A stretch of 64,000 nucleotides of DNA from assembly GCA_964516805.1 (NCBI GenBank), contig CAZEXI010000001.1, positions 1 through 64,000 of the forward strand, in the 5' to 3' direction. A program made the translations under genes and the position numbers. Below are positions 8,884 through 17,055 of this stretch, piece after piece (positions within the stretch are counted from its first letter, which is position 1; every line of letters begins with the position of its first letter). The DNA is from CAYSTL01 sp964516805. GTDB lineage: Archaea > Thermoplasmatota > Thermoplasmata > Halarchaeoplasmatales > Halarchaeoplasmataceae. The notes below the pieces were generated by a model. It saw only the letters and a list, made by a program, of their open reading frames with translations, did no database searches and was not told the DNA's origin.

Positions 8884-9840
8884 CTATAGAAGTTCAGCCT
8901 CTTTAGCATCTTCGTAAAATTCCTTCATGGTCCCGATCATATTTCCCCCAAATTCTCTTCTAGCCCTCCACTGTATAAGGTCTTCCAATTTCATACCTGT
9001 AACAAAAGGGTCTTCCTTAACTTTAGGCATAATCCTCTTTTTTCTATAACACACCTCTGTTTCTATGAGTCTTAGAATACTAACATAATCTTCAAACATA
9101 TACTCATGTGTTCTATCATCTTTACATAGTTCATATAAGTCAAAGAAACGAACTCCAACCTCATGTATAACAGAATTCTTCATAGTTTCCCAGGGATATT
9201 TAGAACTGAAGATCACTTTTTCAGGCCCTAAACTGCTAGCAGTTGATTTACTTTCAGGACAGATGACCAATTCAAACTTGTCATAATTGTAGTTCAAGTT
9301 CAACTCATTTTCCCATATCTCTTCTATCTCTAAATTGTCTACATTTTCCTGTAGCTCTTCAAAGGGGTAATTCTGAAATTTTCCATCATATAATCTTTCG
9401 TAATCATTCCATATCTCTATTAAAAATTCTGTAAATTCATCGATTATTTTTAAAACAGTTTCTTCCTTACCTTTTATCCCTTTATACATGTAATTATTCA
9501 AGCATTCCGTATACCATCTTTCCCAATAAACTGTATCGTCAGGCCAATTTTCTTTAAATATTCTGATATCCTTCTCTTCAATCAAAACTTTAACATCTTT
9601 CATTATCTGGTTATATTCTTCTGGGTTCTGAGGTTCAATACATCCAGGTATCTGGTAGATGAATGTAAAAAGTGGACCTCCCGCCACAGGTGCAGAGAAT
9701 GAAAAATCCTCACCCAGCTCAGATAATTCCTTAGACCTTTCAGCATATTCATTTTCTGGTTTTTCTCCAGTAAAACCTAATTTTTTTAATCCGTGATAAC
9801 ATACGGATGGATAGAAAGATTTCCTTAAATTGATTTCCAT
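8884..9840 (-). CDS. Hypothetical soluble protein
   Basis: I do not recognise this 318-residue acidic protein. It has no signal peptide, membrane segment or obvious catalytic motif. Visible traits are a Trp/Tyr-rich middle (ENWPDDTVYWERWYTE near 150) and helical N- and C-terminal parts. The gene lies 29 nt after the class I methyltransferase gene on the same strand, so the two are probably co-transcribed. Codon phase and an unbroken frame support it as real. Confidence 0.75.
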   Translation of the reverse strand: MEINLRKSFYPSVCYHGLKKLGFTGEKPENEYAERSKELSELGEDFSFSAPVAGGPLFTFIYQIPGCIEPQNPEEYNQIMKDVKVLIEEKDIRIFKENWPDDTVYWERWYTECLNNYMYKGIKGKEETVLKIIDEFTEFLIEIWNDYERLYDGKFQNYPFEELQENVDNLEIEEIWENELNLNYNYDKFELVICPESKSTASSLGPEKVIFSSKYPWETMKNSVIHEVGVRFFDLYELCKDDRTHEYMFEDYVSILRLIETEVCYRKKRIMPKVKEDPFVTGMKLEDLIQWRARREFGGNMIGTMKEFYEDAKEAELL

Positions 9841-9869
9841 AAAGTAAAAACTAAGTTTTATTATTTAAC

Positions 9870-10613
9870 TTATTCTTTCTTAACAGCCTCTATAACACAA
9901 ACTGAATCTCTTTCCTGATACGGTTTGAATTTATAATCTCCAAACTCTTTCTTAACTTTGAAACCAGTTTCCTTTAATAATTTATGCAATTTATCTTTAT
10001 CTATTATACCTATTTCTGATATCTGTTCAACAGTATTGATCAACTCATCTTGTTCATATATCTCGTATTTTAAAGTGAGTGAAAGTTTATTTTCACCGAG
10101 CTTTTCTCTCTTTATGAATCTCTTATACTCTTTTTCTTCTTTCTTTATCGAATCCACCAATCTAAAAGAGTTGTTCTCTTCCATATAACCTAAACCAACA
10201 TCAAAGACTAAATTTCCTCCATTTACCAGATGTTTATTCAGATTCAATAAAGTACATATCCTGCACTCATTTTTGATCAGATGGTCAAATACACCTGACA
10301 TTATTATCAAAGAAAATTCATCATCTATACTGAAGTTTTTTGCATTATCTTCTATTAAATTTAATTTGGGATATAAGTCAGTTTTTTCGTCAATCTTCAC
10401 TTTGAACTGGTCCAACATAGCTCGTGAGGGTTCTATACAGTATACTTCCTTCCCTTCTTCCGCTATTGGAATAGCTATCCTGCCCGTTCCAGCACCTACA
10501 TCTAAAACTTTATCGACTTCTTTTGAGTACTCTTTAAAGAACTCTATATTTTTTTTATTATCAAATAGATCATAAAGATCTGCTGATTTATCATATCCGC
10601 TTGATCCAAACAT
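9870..10613 (-). CDS. Class I SAM-dependent methyltransferase
   Basis: The 247-residue protein has a Rossmann methyltransferase core. Motif I is VLDVGAGTGRIAIPIA at about 38-53, the acidic end of beta-2 is YCIEPS near 60, and LIIMSGVFDHL near 103 is the motif IV region. The C-terminal third is a substrate-specific strand-rich part. No substrate can be named. It is the middle gene of a three-gene minus run, 5 nt after the HAD-uridine kinase fusion gene and 29 nt before an unknown gene. Confidence 0.85.
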   Translation of the reverse strand: MFGSSGYDKSADLYDLFDNKKNIEFFKEYSKEVDKVLDVGAGTGRIAIPIAEEGKEVYCIEPSRAMLDQFKVKIDEKTDLYPKLNLIEDNAKNFSIDDEFSLIIMSGVFDHLIKNECRICTLLNLNKHLVNGGNLVFDVGLGYMEENNSFRLVDSIKKEEKEYKRFIKREKLGENKLSLTLKYEIYEQDELINTVEQISEIGIIDKDKLHKLLKETGFKVKKEFGDYKFKPYQERDSVCVIEAVKKE

Positions 10614-10618
10614 AATAT

Positions 10619-11890
10619 TTACCTCTGACTTATTTTAGGTCTTTCGAAATCGTTATTATCTATTGTTATATCGCTCTTAATTTTAGGATTATTCTCTTCT
10701 ATGTATCTTTTTTGTATAGGGATATACTTTTTCTTATACCTTTTAACTACCTCATTCTCAAATCTGTTTTTATCTCTTTTTTTCGCTCTTTTTATTCCTT
10801 CATCATAATCTATATCTAAATATATTTTGTAATCTATGTACCTTTCTAAGGGGGGTCTAAATAATAATACTCCCTCAATAATAACTACATCATTTTTATT
10901 TATGTCGACTTGTTTTTCTATATCGTAAATGTCTGTGTTAATATTTAATAATTTTAATAATTTATGTACTTCGTCATTTTTGGAGATAGGTTCTAGTATT
11001 TTATCTATCATCTTCTCATAATCAAAGGCATTATTATAGTAAGCTTCGAGGGGATTTTCACCATTTCTCCTGACTTCTTTAGGATTATGAAAATCATCGA
11101 TAGAAACGACCTCTGTACCATATCCTCTACTTTTTAGATAATGAGATAACTGGTTTGTGAAGGTCGTTTTACCTGAATTATCGATTCCATTTACTCCTAT
11201 GACCTTAATTTTTTCCTCTCTAAGCTCTTTAAAATCATCTTCTATCTCGCTAAAGATATTGAGACGATTTACATATCCTAAAATCTCTTTAGGCTCTTCT
11301 ACAGCGAAATATTCATCCTCAATTTCGTTCTTTCCGTAACCATAAAGAGCTCCTATAAAGATCAAATCATTGTCTTCTGCAGCTTTTCTATCTAGATCTC
11401 TATCTCCTATCAAAATACCTTTTTCTGCTTCATAATCTTTGAGTATATACCCTACAGCGTCACTTTTATCATTATATTCAGACCCACTGAGGATTTGTGA
11501 AAAATATCCTTTGATATCAAATCGATCCAAAACATATTCAATATAATCTCTGTTCCCGTTACTACACAAGATCATCTCATATTCACTGTTCTCCAACTCT
11601 TCTAGCACTTCTTTAATACCTTTATAAAGTTCTCCATTTTTATCTATGTACTCTTTTTCCTTTATCCAGAGCTTGTCCATGAATTCATCCATACTAATAT
11701 TATCTGGTTTAATACGTTCACAGAAAACTGAAGTTTTTTCACCGATGAGAGATTTAATCAATTCCTCGACATCATCATCGTGCCCTATTTCGATTAATAA
11801 TTCTTCAACTGCGGGGAAAATCGTCTCCTTAGTTCTAAAAATGGTCCCGTCTAGGTCAAAAATGACCAACATATCTTTCTTTCTTTGCAT
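10619..11890 (-). CDS. HAD-family phosphatase fused to uridine kinase/phosphoribulokinase-like domain
   Basis: The 423-residue protein joins two enzymes. Residues about 7-210 form a HAD hydrolase: nucleophile motif FDLDGT at 11-16, CSNGN at 109-113, and GDRDLDRKAA at 162-171. Residues about 228-420 form a uridine-kinase-like P-loop domain: GIDNSGKTT at 235-243, SIDDFH at 263-268 and EGVLLF further on. This combination could pair nucleotide dephosphorylation with nucleoside phosphorylation, but that is an inference. The frame runs through both parts without a break. M7 is an alternative start. It is first in a run with a methyltransferase gene 5 nt downstream. Confidence 0.85.
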   Translation of the reverse strand: MQRKKDMLVIFDLDGTIFRTKETIFPAVEELLIEIGHDDDVEELIKSLIGEKTSVFCERIKPDNISMDEFMDKLWIKEKEYIDKNGELYKGIKEVLEELENSEYEMILCSNGNRDYIEYVLDRFDIKGYFSQILSGSEYNDKSDAVGYILKDYEAEKGILIGDRDLDRKAAEDNDLIFIGALYGYGKNEIEDEYFAVEEPKEILGYVNRLNIFSEIEDDFKELREEKIKVIGVNGIDNSGKTTFTNQLSHYLKSRGYGTEVVSIDDFHNPKEVRRNGENPLEAYYNNAFDYEKMIDKILEPISKNDEVHKLLKLLNINTDIYDIEKQVDINKNDVVIIEGVLLFRPPLERYIDYKIYLDIDYDEGIKRAKKRDKNRFENEVVKRYKKKYIPIQKRYIEENNPKIKSDITIDNNDFERPKISQR

Positions 11891-12498
11891 TATTTTCCTT
11901 AAATTTAGTTCTCGTTAATTTATTTTGTTATGCATACAATAGATACTTTTTAAACTACAAAAATTGACTATGTTCTTTTTAATTAACAGTATTTTTTCAT
12001 TAATATAAGAAAAGTATATTAAATTAATAATAACTTGTGATGAATATAATAAAATAAAATATATACATAAATACACTAAATATATAATGCAAAATCTTTT
12101 TTATACATATATTAGAAAATTAATGAAAAAGAATTATTTCGATATATCATTTTTGATAATCCTTTTTGATTATGCATATAATATACAATACCCTTTGGAC
12201 AAGGTTATTTTTCTAAATTTAAAGTCCTATTCTCTAATTAAATTGTTTATTTATTGGTGTTATTCCTTCTTTAAACATCGTAATTATTTCATATGAATAC
12301 ACCTTAATGTATTTTCACTTTTTATGCACAACCGGTAAAATTGACTATATGGTCAATAATATAAAATTATTATATGAAAGTTTTAATTTATTGACTTTGT
12401 ATTATAACTAAATATTTATAAACTTTTGTTGAAAACAATCATATTGTTCTTGTTGATTTATTATTAGTAATAGTATAATAATTGAGATATGTACTTTC
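11891..12498. other. Gene-free AT-rich stretch
   Basis: This 608-bp stretch lies between the HAD-kinase gene start and the GNAT gene end and is extremely AT-rich. It includes a small inverted repeat AATAAT...ATTATT near 12356-12374 and no convincing coding region. The promoter of the HAD-kinase gene must lie in its left part; an AAGGAAAATA just before that ATG could serve as ribosome-binding site. Confidence 0.6.
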
Positions 12499-13278
12499 TT
12501 ACCGTAAAACATACCATATATCATTTCCTACAAAACCGCAGCTTTCGTAGAACCCTTTAGGGTTATTTTCAGAATCGAACTCACCACTTACCGTTACAAA
12601 TTCAACCCTTTCATTAACCCTATCTAATAGCTCATACACAATCAACTTACCAAGGCCTTTTCCATGGTATTCTGGAGCAACTTGAATCCACTCCAGAGAT
12701 GCTTCAGGTACTGTTTTATCAATTTCTGCAATTCCAAGTCCTGCATATTGTTCTTCCTTCATATCTCTTATCCATACCCAAAGATTCTCATCAAAAACCA
12801 GATGATCAGTCCAGGATAGAACTTCCTCTTCACCTGGCTTTATATTATCATAACACCTGTAGATCAATTTAGAGACTTTATCAGCTTCATTTTCTGCATC
12901 TACATCCATTATTTTGAATCCCTCTGGCATTTGAATTTTAGGTATTTCTGTCATATCCCTGTAGATCCTAAAATATCTCTGAACCTCCGAAAAATCTTCC
13001 AATAAAATTCTATTGATGTAATCTTGATGTATCAAAGCAAATTTTAGATTTCTCAGATAATCATCTTCCAAATCTAATTCATTACGATCTCTGGACCAAT
13101 ATATATGAAGATTAGTCTTATCTCCCAACCAAAGCTCCATAACCTTCCCATCCTTCGTAAAATCAGATTCCAAGCTATCTATCAAACGCTCAGTCTTCCA
13201 GAACGCATTGGGGATTACCTGGCATGGCCTGGACTTGTATACAGACAATAATGCATCTTTAAAATCCATTCCTATCAT
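12499..13278 (-). CDS. GNAT-family N-acetyltransferase
   Basis: The 259-residue protein has its GNAT core in the C-terminal half: the acetyl-CoA loop VAPEYHGKGLGKL lies near 207-219 and the closing ENPKGFYESCGF near 241-252. The N-terminal 130 residues contain Trp/Tyr-rich sequence and probably bind the substrate. Substrate unknown. The start is ATG at 13276-13278; M4 is a possible alternative. It is divergent from the membrane kinase-like gene at 13337, with a shared 58-bp promoter region. Confidence 0.85.
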   Translation of the reverse strand: MIGMDFKDALLSVYKSRPCQVIPNAFWKTERLIDSLESDFTKDGKVMELWLGDKTNLHIYWSRDRNELDLEDDYLRNLKFALIHQDYINRILLEDFSEVQRYFRIYRDMTEIPKIQMPEGFKIMDVDAENEADKVSKLIYRCYDNIKPGEEEVLSWTDHLVFDENLWVWIRDMKEEQYAGLGIAEIDKTVPEASLEWIQVAPEYHGKGLGKLIVYELLDRVNERVEFVTVSGEFDSENNPKGFYESCGFVGNDIWYVLR

Positions 13279-13336
13279 CCTAACTAAATCTTAATTAATG
13301 CTTAATCTTATATATAGATAAGTGATAAAGATTTAG

Positions 13337-13999
13337 ATGTTATCTGGAGATATATTAGGTCTTCTGGCCGTTTATCTATACGTTACATTGTTACTACTAT
13401 TAACTGAAAAAATACTGCCCAAAAACGAACTTCTAAACAGGAAAATACTGCACCTGGGTGTAGGTAACATACTATTTATATTACCATTATTTGAAACAAG
13501 GTGGGCCATGGCTGGTCTAGCTGCTGCCCCATTTATCGTGATAACATTTCTGATAAGCCCTTATTCACCTTTCAAAACTGTTAGTAAAACTTCTTCTAAG
13601 GGTCATAGGCTAGGACTAGTATATTATGCAATATCATGGACTATACTGGCCTTACTGTTCTTTGAAAATCCAGTGATAATTGCAGTTGGGATCGCAGCGA
13701 TGTCTTACGGAGACGGATTCGCATCACTGGTAGGGGTAAAGTACGGTAAAAAGAGATATAATATATTTGGTGATGACAAAAGTTTAGAAGGTTCTTTTTC
13801 TATGTTTGTTTTCACATCTATAACAATAATGGTTGCACTCGCTTATTACAGTAAATTCGGAACTATGGACATCATTATTATTCCTATCACAGCTTTAATT
13901 GCTACTGTAGTGGAAGGAACTGCACCTAAAGGCTTAGATAATATTGCAGTATCCCTATCTACAGCCTTTTCTTACGTTGGTTTAATCTATATTTTTTAA
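13337..13999 (+). CDS. Polyprenol/diacylglycerol kinase-like membrane protein (SEC59/VTE5 type)
   Basis: The 220-residue protein has about seven membrane segments and the signatures of the CTP-dependent lipid kinase family that includes dolichol and phytol kinases: HLGVGN near 37-42, SYGDGFASLVGVKYGK near 132-147, and LEGSFSMF near 159-166. The ending VEGTAPKGLDNIAV is also typical. In archaea such an enzyme could phosphorylate polyprenols or geranylgeraniol for lipid or glycan-carrier synthesis. This would fit a cell that makes N-glycosylated surface proteins, but this gene alone does not prove it. Confidence 0.82.
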   Translation: MLSGDILGLLAVYLYVTLLLLLTEKILPKNELLNRKILHLGVGNILFILPLFETRWAMAGLAAAPFIVITFLISPYSPFKTVSKTSSKGHRLGLVYYAISWTILALLFFENPVIIAVGIAAMSYGDGFASLVGVKYGKKRYNIFGDDKSLEGSFSMFVFTSITIMVALAYYSKFGTMDIIIIPITALIATVVEGTAPKGLDNIAVSLSTAFSYVGLIYIF

Positions 14000-14147
14000 A
14001 GTTTATATTCATTTTCTCATTGATATTAAGATCCATCCAGAATATTATTTTATCCTTCTTTTTTAAAATCAAGGTTTTTAAAAAAGTTTTTATCCATGAT
14101 TGTTATTATATAATCAATATAGGGTCTTTTGATCAACGGTGAAGTAG

Positions 14148-14732
14148 ATGTATATAGATGATATAGTTCCCGACGAAATTGGAGGAATATGTGGTATTGC
14201 CTCCCCAATAGCTGCATATGTCATTATTTTTATCTCGATCCTAGTCCATCCAGATTTTAGCTGGGCAAGTAATGAATTGAGTTATCTAGGTGCTGTTGAT
14301 ACTAGCTACAATAACATATTCAATTTCGGTCTGATGATATCTAGTATTTTGGGTATTTTATTCACACTGGCGATCATTCAATTTGCAGATAGCAATATAG
14401 GTTATGTTGGCGTTGGAGGTTATGGAGCAGGTATGGTCTGTTTATTACTCATTGGCATCTTTCCGTCAGGCACTGCCCCTCATTATCCGATATCGATCTT
14501 ATTTTTCTCATTATCATTGGTTGGTTTAACCATATTTGGAGTGGACCAGTTCATAGAGATGGAATATCTCTGGAGTGCATTCATATGGTCAAGTGTTGGA
14601 TTATCAGCTTTATTAGCAGCGATAATATACACTACAAATCTAGACCTGGGATTAGCAATACTTGAGTTCATTGGAACCATACCAATAATTCAGTTCAGTA
14701 TTGTATTTGGAACTCGCCTTTACACAGAATAG
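14148..14732 (+). CDS. DUF998 family membrane protein
   Basis: The 194-residue protein has about six membrane segments. The first part contains the DUF998 hallmark SWASNELSYLG after the first membrane span, followed by FNFGLMISSILG. The function of the family is unknown; a membrane role is all the sequence supports. A TATA-like ATTATATAAT at about 14104-14113 lies upstream, leaving a short 5' leader before the ATG. The following kinase-like gene starts 46 nt downstream with its own possible TATA. Confidence 0.82.
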   Translation: MYIDDIVPDEIGGICGIASPIAAYVIIFISILVHPDFSWASNELSYLGAVDTSYNNIFNFGLMISSILGILFTLAIIQFADSNIGYVGVGGYGAGMVCLLLIGIFPSGTAPHYPISILFFSLSLVGLTIFGVDQFIEMEYLWSAFIWSSVGLSALLAAIIYTTNLDLGLAILEFIGTIPIIQFSIVFGTRLYTE

Positions 14733-14778
14733 AGTCCATAAGGTTTTATTAGAGGTTCTTTTATATCTTTATATTATA

Positions 14779-15354
14779 ATGAGATTCATCGTTATTGATG
14801 GACTGGATGCAGCGGGTAAAGACACCCATGCCAAATTAATCAAAGAGAGGTACGAATCTAAAGGTGAAAAGGTAATAATCAGGTCCCATCCGTCTATCGA
14901 TAACTTCTATGGTAAAAATGCTAAGAATGCACTTTTTAAAAGAGGGAATAAGCAAAAAGTAAGAGCTGGACTGTATTATGCAATGGATGTTTTAAACTCA
15001 CTGAAAAGTTATTATAACGAAACTGATACTCTAATATTTGTTAGATATCTGGGAGGTGTGGCGTATCTTCCATACCCGATGGCTAAACCTCTTTATCATG
15101 TCTTTTATACGATACTTCCTACGACTGATTATATGTTCTTTTTAGATGTGGATCCTGAAGAATCTTATAAAAGGATCAATGGAAGAAGGAACAAAGAGAT
15201 GTTTGAAAATCTAGATTCATTGAAAGAGGTAAGGCAAAAGGCATTAAAGCTTGTAGATAACTGGCATCTAATAGATACAAACCAGTGTATAGAAGAAGCA
15301 CAAGAAGATATCAACAAAAAATTAGACCATCTTGACAATAATGGACACGCCTAA
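14779..15354 (+). CDS. Thymidylate-kinase-like P-loop kinase
   Basis: The 191-residue protein begins MRFIVIDGLDAAGKD, an exact thymidylate-kinase-type Walker A. I place the start at the ATG at 14779, because the longer frame would add a hydrophobic 26-residue leader that overlaps the DUF998 gene and precedes the P-loop unnaturally. The usual dTMP-kinase DRY signature reads VRYLGGVAYLP, and PTTDYMFFLDVDPEESYKRI precedes an Arg-rich lid (GRRNKEMFE). The substrate could be dTMP or another nucleotide. TATATCTTTATATTATA just upstream suggests a leaderless mRNA. Confidence 0.82.
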   Translation: MRFIVIDGLDAAGKDTHAKLIKERYESKGEKVIIRSHPSIDNFYGKNAKNALFKRGNKQKVRAGLYYAMDVLNSLKSYYNETDTLIFVRYLGGVAYLPYPMAKPLYHVFYTILPTTDYMFFLDVDPEESYKRINGRRNKEMFENLDSLKEVRQKALKLVDNWHLIDTNQCIEEAQEDINKKLDHLDNNGHA

Positions 15355-15422
15355 AAAAACTTTCAGAAGTTAATTAAACTATTATTAAAGAATAGAGAAT
15401 GTTTAAAGATGAGAAATTGTGT

Positions 15423-15665
15423 TTATTGTTCATTATCCTGTGAATCTCCCATCAAAAATCTGATAAGGAGATTGGTATCTTTCGTAAACTTCTCTTCGCC
15501 CTCTACAGCTTGTTTTCTCCTTACTAATGACAGGGTTATCGTTTGCTCGAGGAAGTTAGGACCCTTTTTATTTCTCTTCATCCTTACGGAAACAGGTTCC
15601 CACCCGACCCCTAAGAATTTCTTCATCTCTAAAACCGAAGAATCATCATCATTTTTCCTTGACAT
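15423..15665 (-). CDS. Small hypothetical protein
   Basis: An 80-residue frame on the minus strand with mixed charge and strand-like segments (EPVSVRMKRNKKGPNFLEQTITLSLVRR split by charged turns). I do not recognise it. A TTTAAATTTA element at 15691-15700 lies about 30 nt upstream of the ATG, as expected for an archaeal TATA box, and two palindromes sit just beyond it. An opposite-strand frame of similar length covers the same bases; I prefer the minus one because of the promoter and the more protein-like composition. Confidence 0.45.
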   Translation of the reverse strand: MSRKNDDDSSVLEMKKFLGVGWEPVSVRMKRNKKGPNFLEQTITLSLVRRKQAVEGEEKFTKDTNLLIRFLMGDSQDNEQ

Positions 15666-16050
15666 GTTATCTATACTTATGACGTAGATGTTTAAATTTA
15701 AAGGTTAATCCGATTTATCAATTTTGATAACCCGAAATTTCGATTTTTTTGTATTATCTTTAGTAAATAAAAATTAAATAAAATACTTCGTTATGAATAA
15801 TAAAAAATTGGCGTTTTTTCGACAATATTTATTAGTATGTCTATCACCACATAAAAATAGAAGGGGTTTAGAGATGTTTTTTTAATTAGTTTGTTAGAAT
15901 ATTTTAATGATTTAGATTAAATGAACAATCGTATGACTTTATTTGAACACATGTCTTATTTAATAAAATAAATAAATTATTAATAGGTGTAATTATTAAC
16001 ATATATAAAATAACCCATATTATAAATTTAAATGATTGCAAGATTTTAGA
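15666..16050. other. Gene-free stretch with palindromes and an orphan start signal
   Basis: This 385-bp AT-rich stretch holds the likely promoter of the small gene to its left: a TATA-like TTTAAATTTA at 15691-15700, the inverted repeat TTATCA-ATTT-TGATAA at 15715-15730 and the palindrome CGAAATTTCG at 15733-15742. Further right, a TATA-like AATATTTATTA (15824-15834), AAGGGG (15861-15866) and ATG (15874) lead into a frame of only three codons. No real gene is visible. Confidence 0.5.
15715..15742. promoter_or_regulatory. Two adjacent palindromes upstream of the small gene's TATA box
   Basis: TTATCA-ATTT-TGATAA (15715-15730) and CGAAATTTCG (15733-15742) are perfect inverted repeats about 15 and 33 bp upstream of a TATA-like element on the minus strand. 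Such a position suits an activator or a TFB-recognition-region site; no regulator can be named. Confidence 0.35.
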
Positions 16051-16827
16051 TTATAAAAAAGATAAGCTAATTGCCATAATAAACATACCTAGGATTATAC
16101 CTGAAATCACGATATGATTTCTACCATAATCATGGGCTAGAGGAAGTAGTTCGTCTAGAGATATATAAACCATTATTCCTCCGACAAAAGCTAGCAGAGA
16201 TGATAATAATAGTTCGTTCAAGAAGGGGGATAATATAAGGAAACCTATGATCGCACCAATAGGCTCAGCTGTACCTGATAAAAAAGAATATAGGAAGGCT
16301 TTCTTCCTATCACCAGTTGCATAAAAGAAAGGTACAGAAACAGATATCCCTTCGGGTATGTTATGAATAGCTATGGCAATTGCAATGACACTTCCCAAAC
16401 TGATATCACTTAGAGCTATACTGAATGTTGCTAACCCTTCAGGGAAATTATGGATCGCGATAGCTAAGGCCATCAAAGTCCCGGTCCTCATGAGTGCTGG
16501 ATTCACTTTTTCATCATCCTTGATAGGATCTCTATATTCATGTGGATTTTCAACCTCTGGTATTGCAAGGTCTATAACTGCAATCAACAATATTCCAAGG
16601 AAAAACGTCCCAATACCCCATAACTCACCTATCTCTTCTATCGAACCCGCTAACAGTTCCATGAAAGATATGTAAACCATTACACCGGCTGAAAAACCTA
16701 ATGAAAATGAAAGATACGATTTCTTAGGTTCCCTGATAAAATACGCGATAAGACTTCCTATACCTGTAGATAAACCTGCTAACAATGTCAATATCAGTGC
16801 AGGAATGACATTAGCGGTGACATTCAT
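16051..16827 (-). CDS. ZIP-family divalent metal transporter
   Basis: The 258-residue protein has eight predicted membrane segments and the two ZIP signature helices: AIHNFPEGLATF near 121-132 and AIAIHNIPEGISVSVPF near 151-167. Their His, Asn and Glu residues line the metal path. A variable acidic loop (PHEYRDPIKDDEKVNPA) lies before helix IV. ZIP proteins bring Zn2+ or Fe2+ into the cytoplasm; the exact ion cannot be told. It is divergent from the giant surface-protein gene, with a 228-bp gap holding promoters for both. Confidence 0.92.
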   Translation of the reverse strand: MNVTANVIPALILTLLAGLSTGIGSLIAYFIREPKKSYLSFSLGFSAGVMVYISFMELLAGSIEEIGELWGIGTFFLGILLIAVIDLAIPEVENPHEYRDPIKDDEKVNPALMRTGTLMALAIAIHNFPEGLATFSIALSDISLGSVIAIAIAIHNIPEGISVSVPFFYATGDRKKAFLYSFLSGTAEPIGAIIGFLILSPFLNELLLSSLLAFVGGIMVYISLDELLPLAHDYGRNHIVISGIILGMFIMAISLSFL

Positions 16828-16886
16828 CGAGTCACATATTGAATTATAGAAATAAAGATTTTTTTGTATAGTCTTTATCTAAACCT

Positions 16887-16900
16887 AAATTATATATATC
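16887..16900 (+). promoter_or_regulatory. TATA box for the giant surface-protein gene or its leader ORF
   Basis: AAATTATATATATC is a strong archaeal TATA element. Transcription would begin around 16920, about 11 nt before a 37-codon ORF and about 135 nt before the ATG of the giant gene. Confidence 0.5.
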
Positions 16901-16930
16901 TAAATTAGTTGAGAAAATGCGTGATTAGGT

Positions 16931-17044
16931 ATGGAAGGTAAAACAGGTAACATATTTAAAAAACTAAAAAATTGTATTAGAATCATAATCAACAGAAAAA
17001 GCATTAACAATTGTCCCTTTCTGACATGGAGTATCAATTGCTAG
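16931..17044 (+). CDS. Possible short leader ORF, basic Cys-containing peptide
   Basis: A 37-codon frame begins with ATG just after GTGATTAGGT and ends with TAG at 17042-17044, directly before the GAAGTGA that precedes the giant gene's ATG. The peptide is basic and has three cysteines. It lies downstream of a strong TATA box. It may be a translated leader that couples to the giant gene, or chance; only position supports it. Confidence 0.3.
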   Translation: MEGKTGNIFKKLKNCIRIIINRKSINNCPFLTWSINC

Positions 17045-17055
17045 AAGTGATTTTT

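Noticed and set aside
12087..12296. 69-codon frame in the AT-rich gene-free stretch
   Set aside because: Composition is that of random AT-rich DNA (Ile, Leu, Tyr, Phe, Lys), with no ribosome-binding site or family resemblance.
15409..15687. 92-codon plus-strand frame opposite the small minus-strand gene
   Set aside because: Ser/Leu/Phe-rich shadow composition and no good promoter; the minus frame has a TATA box at the right distance.
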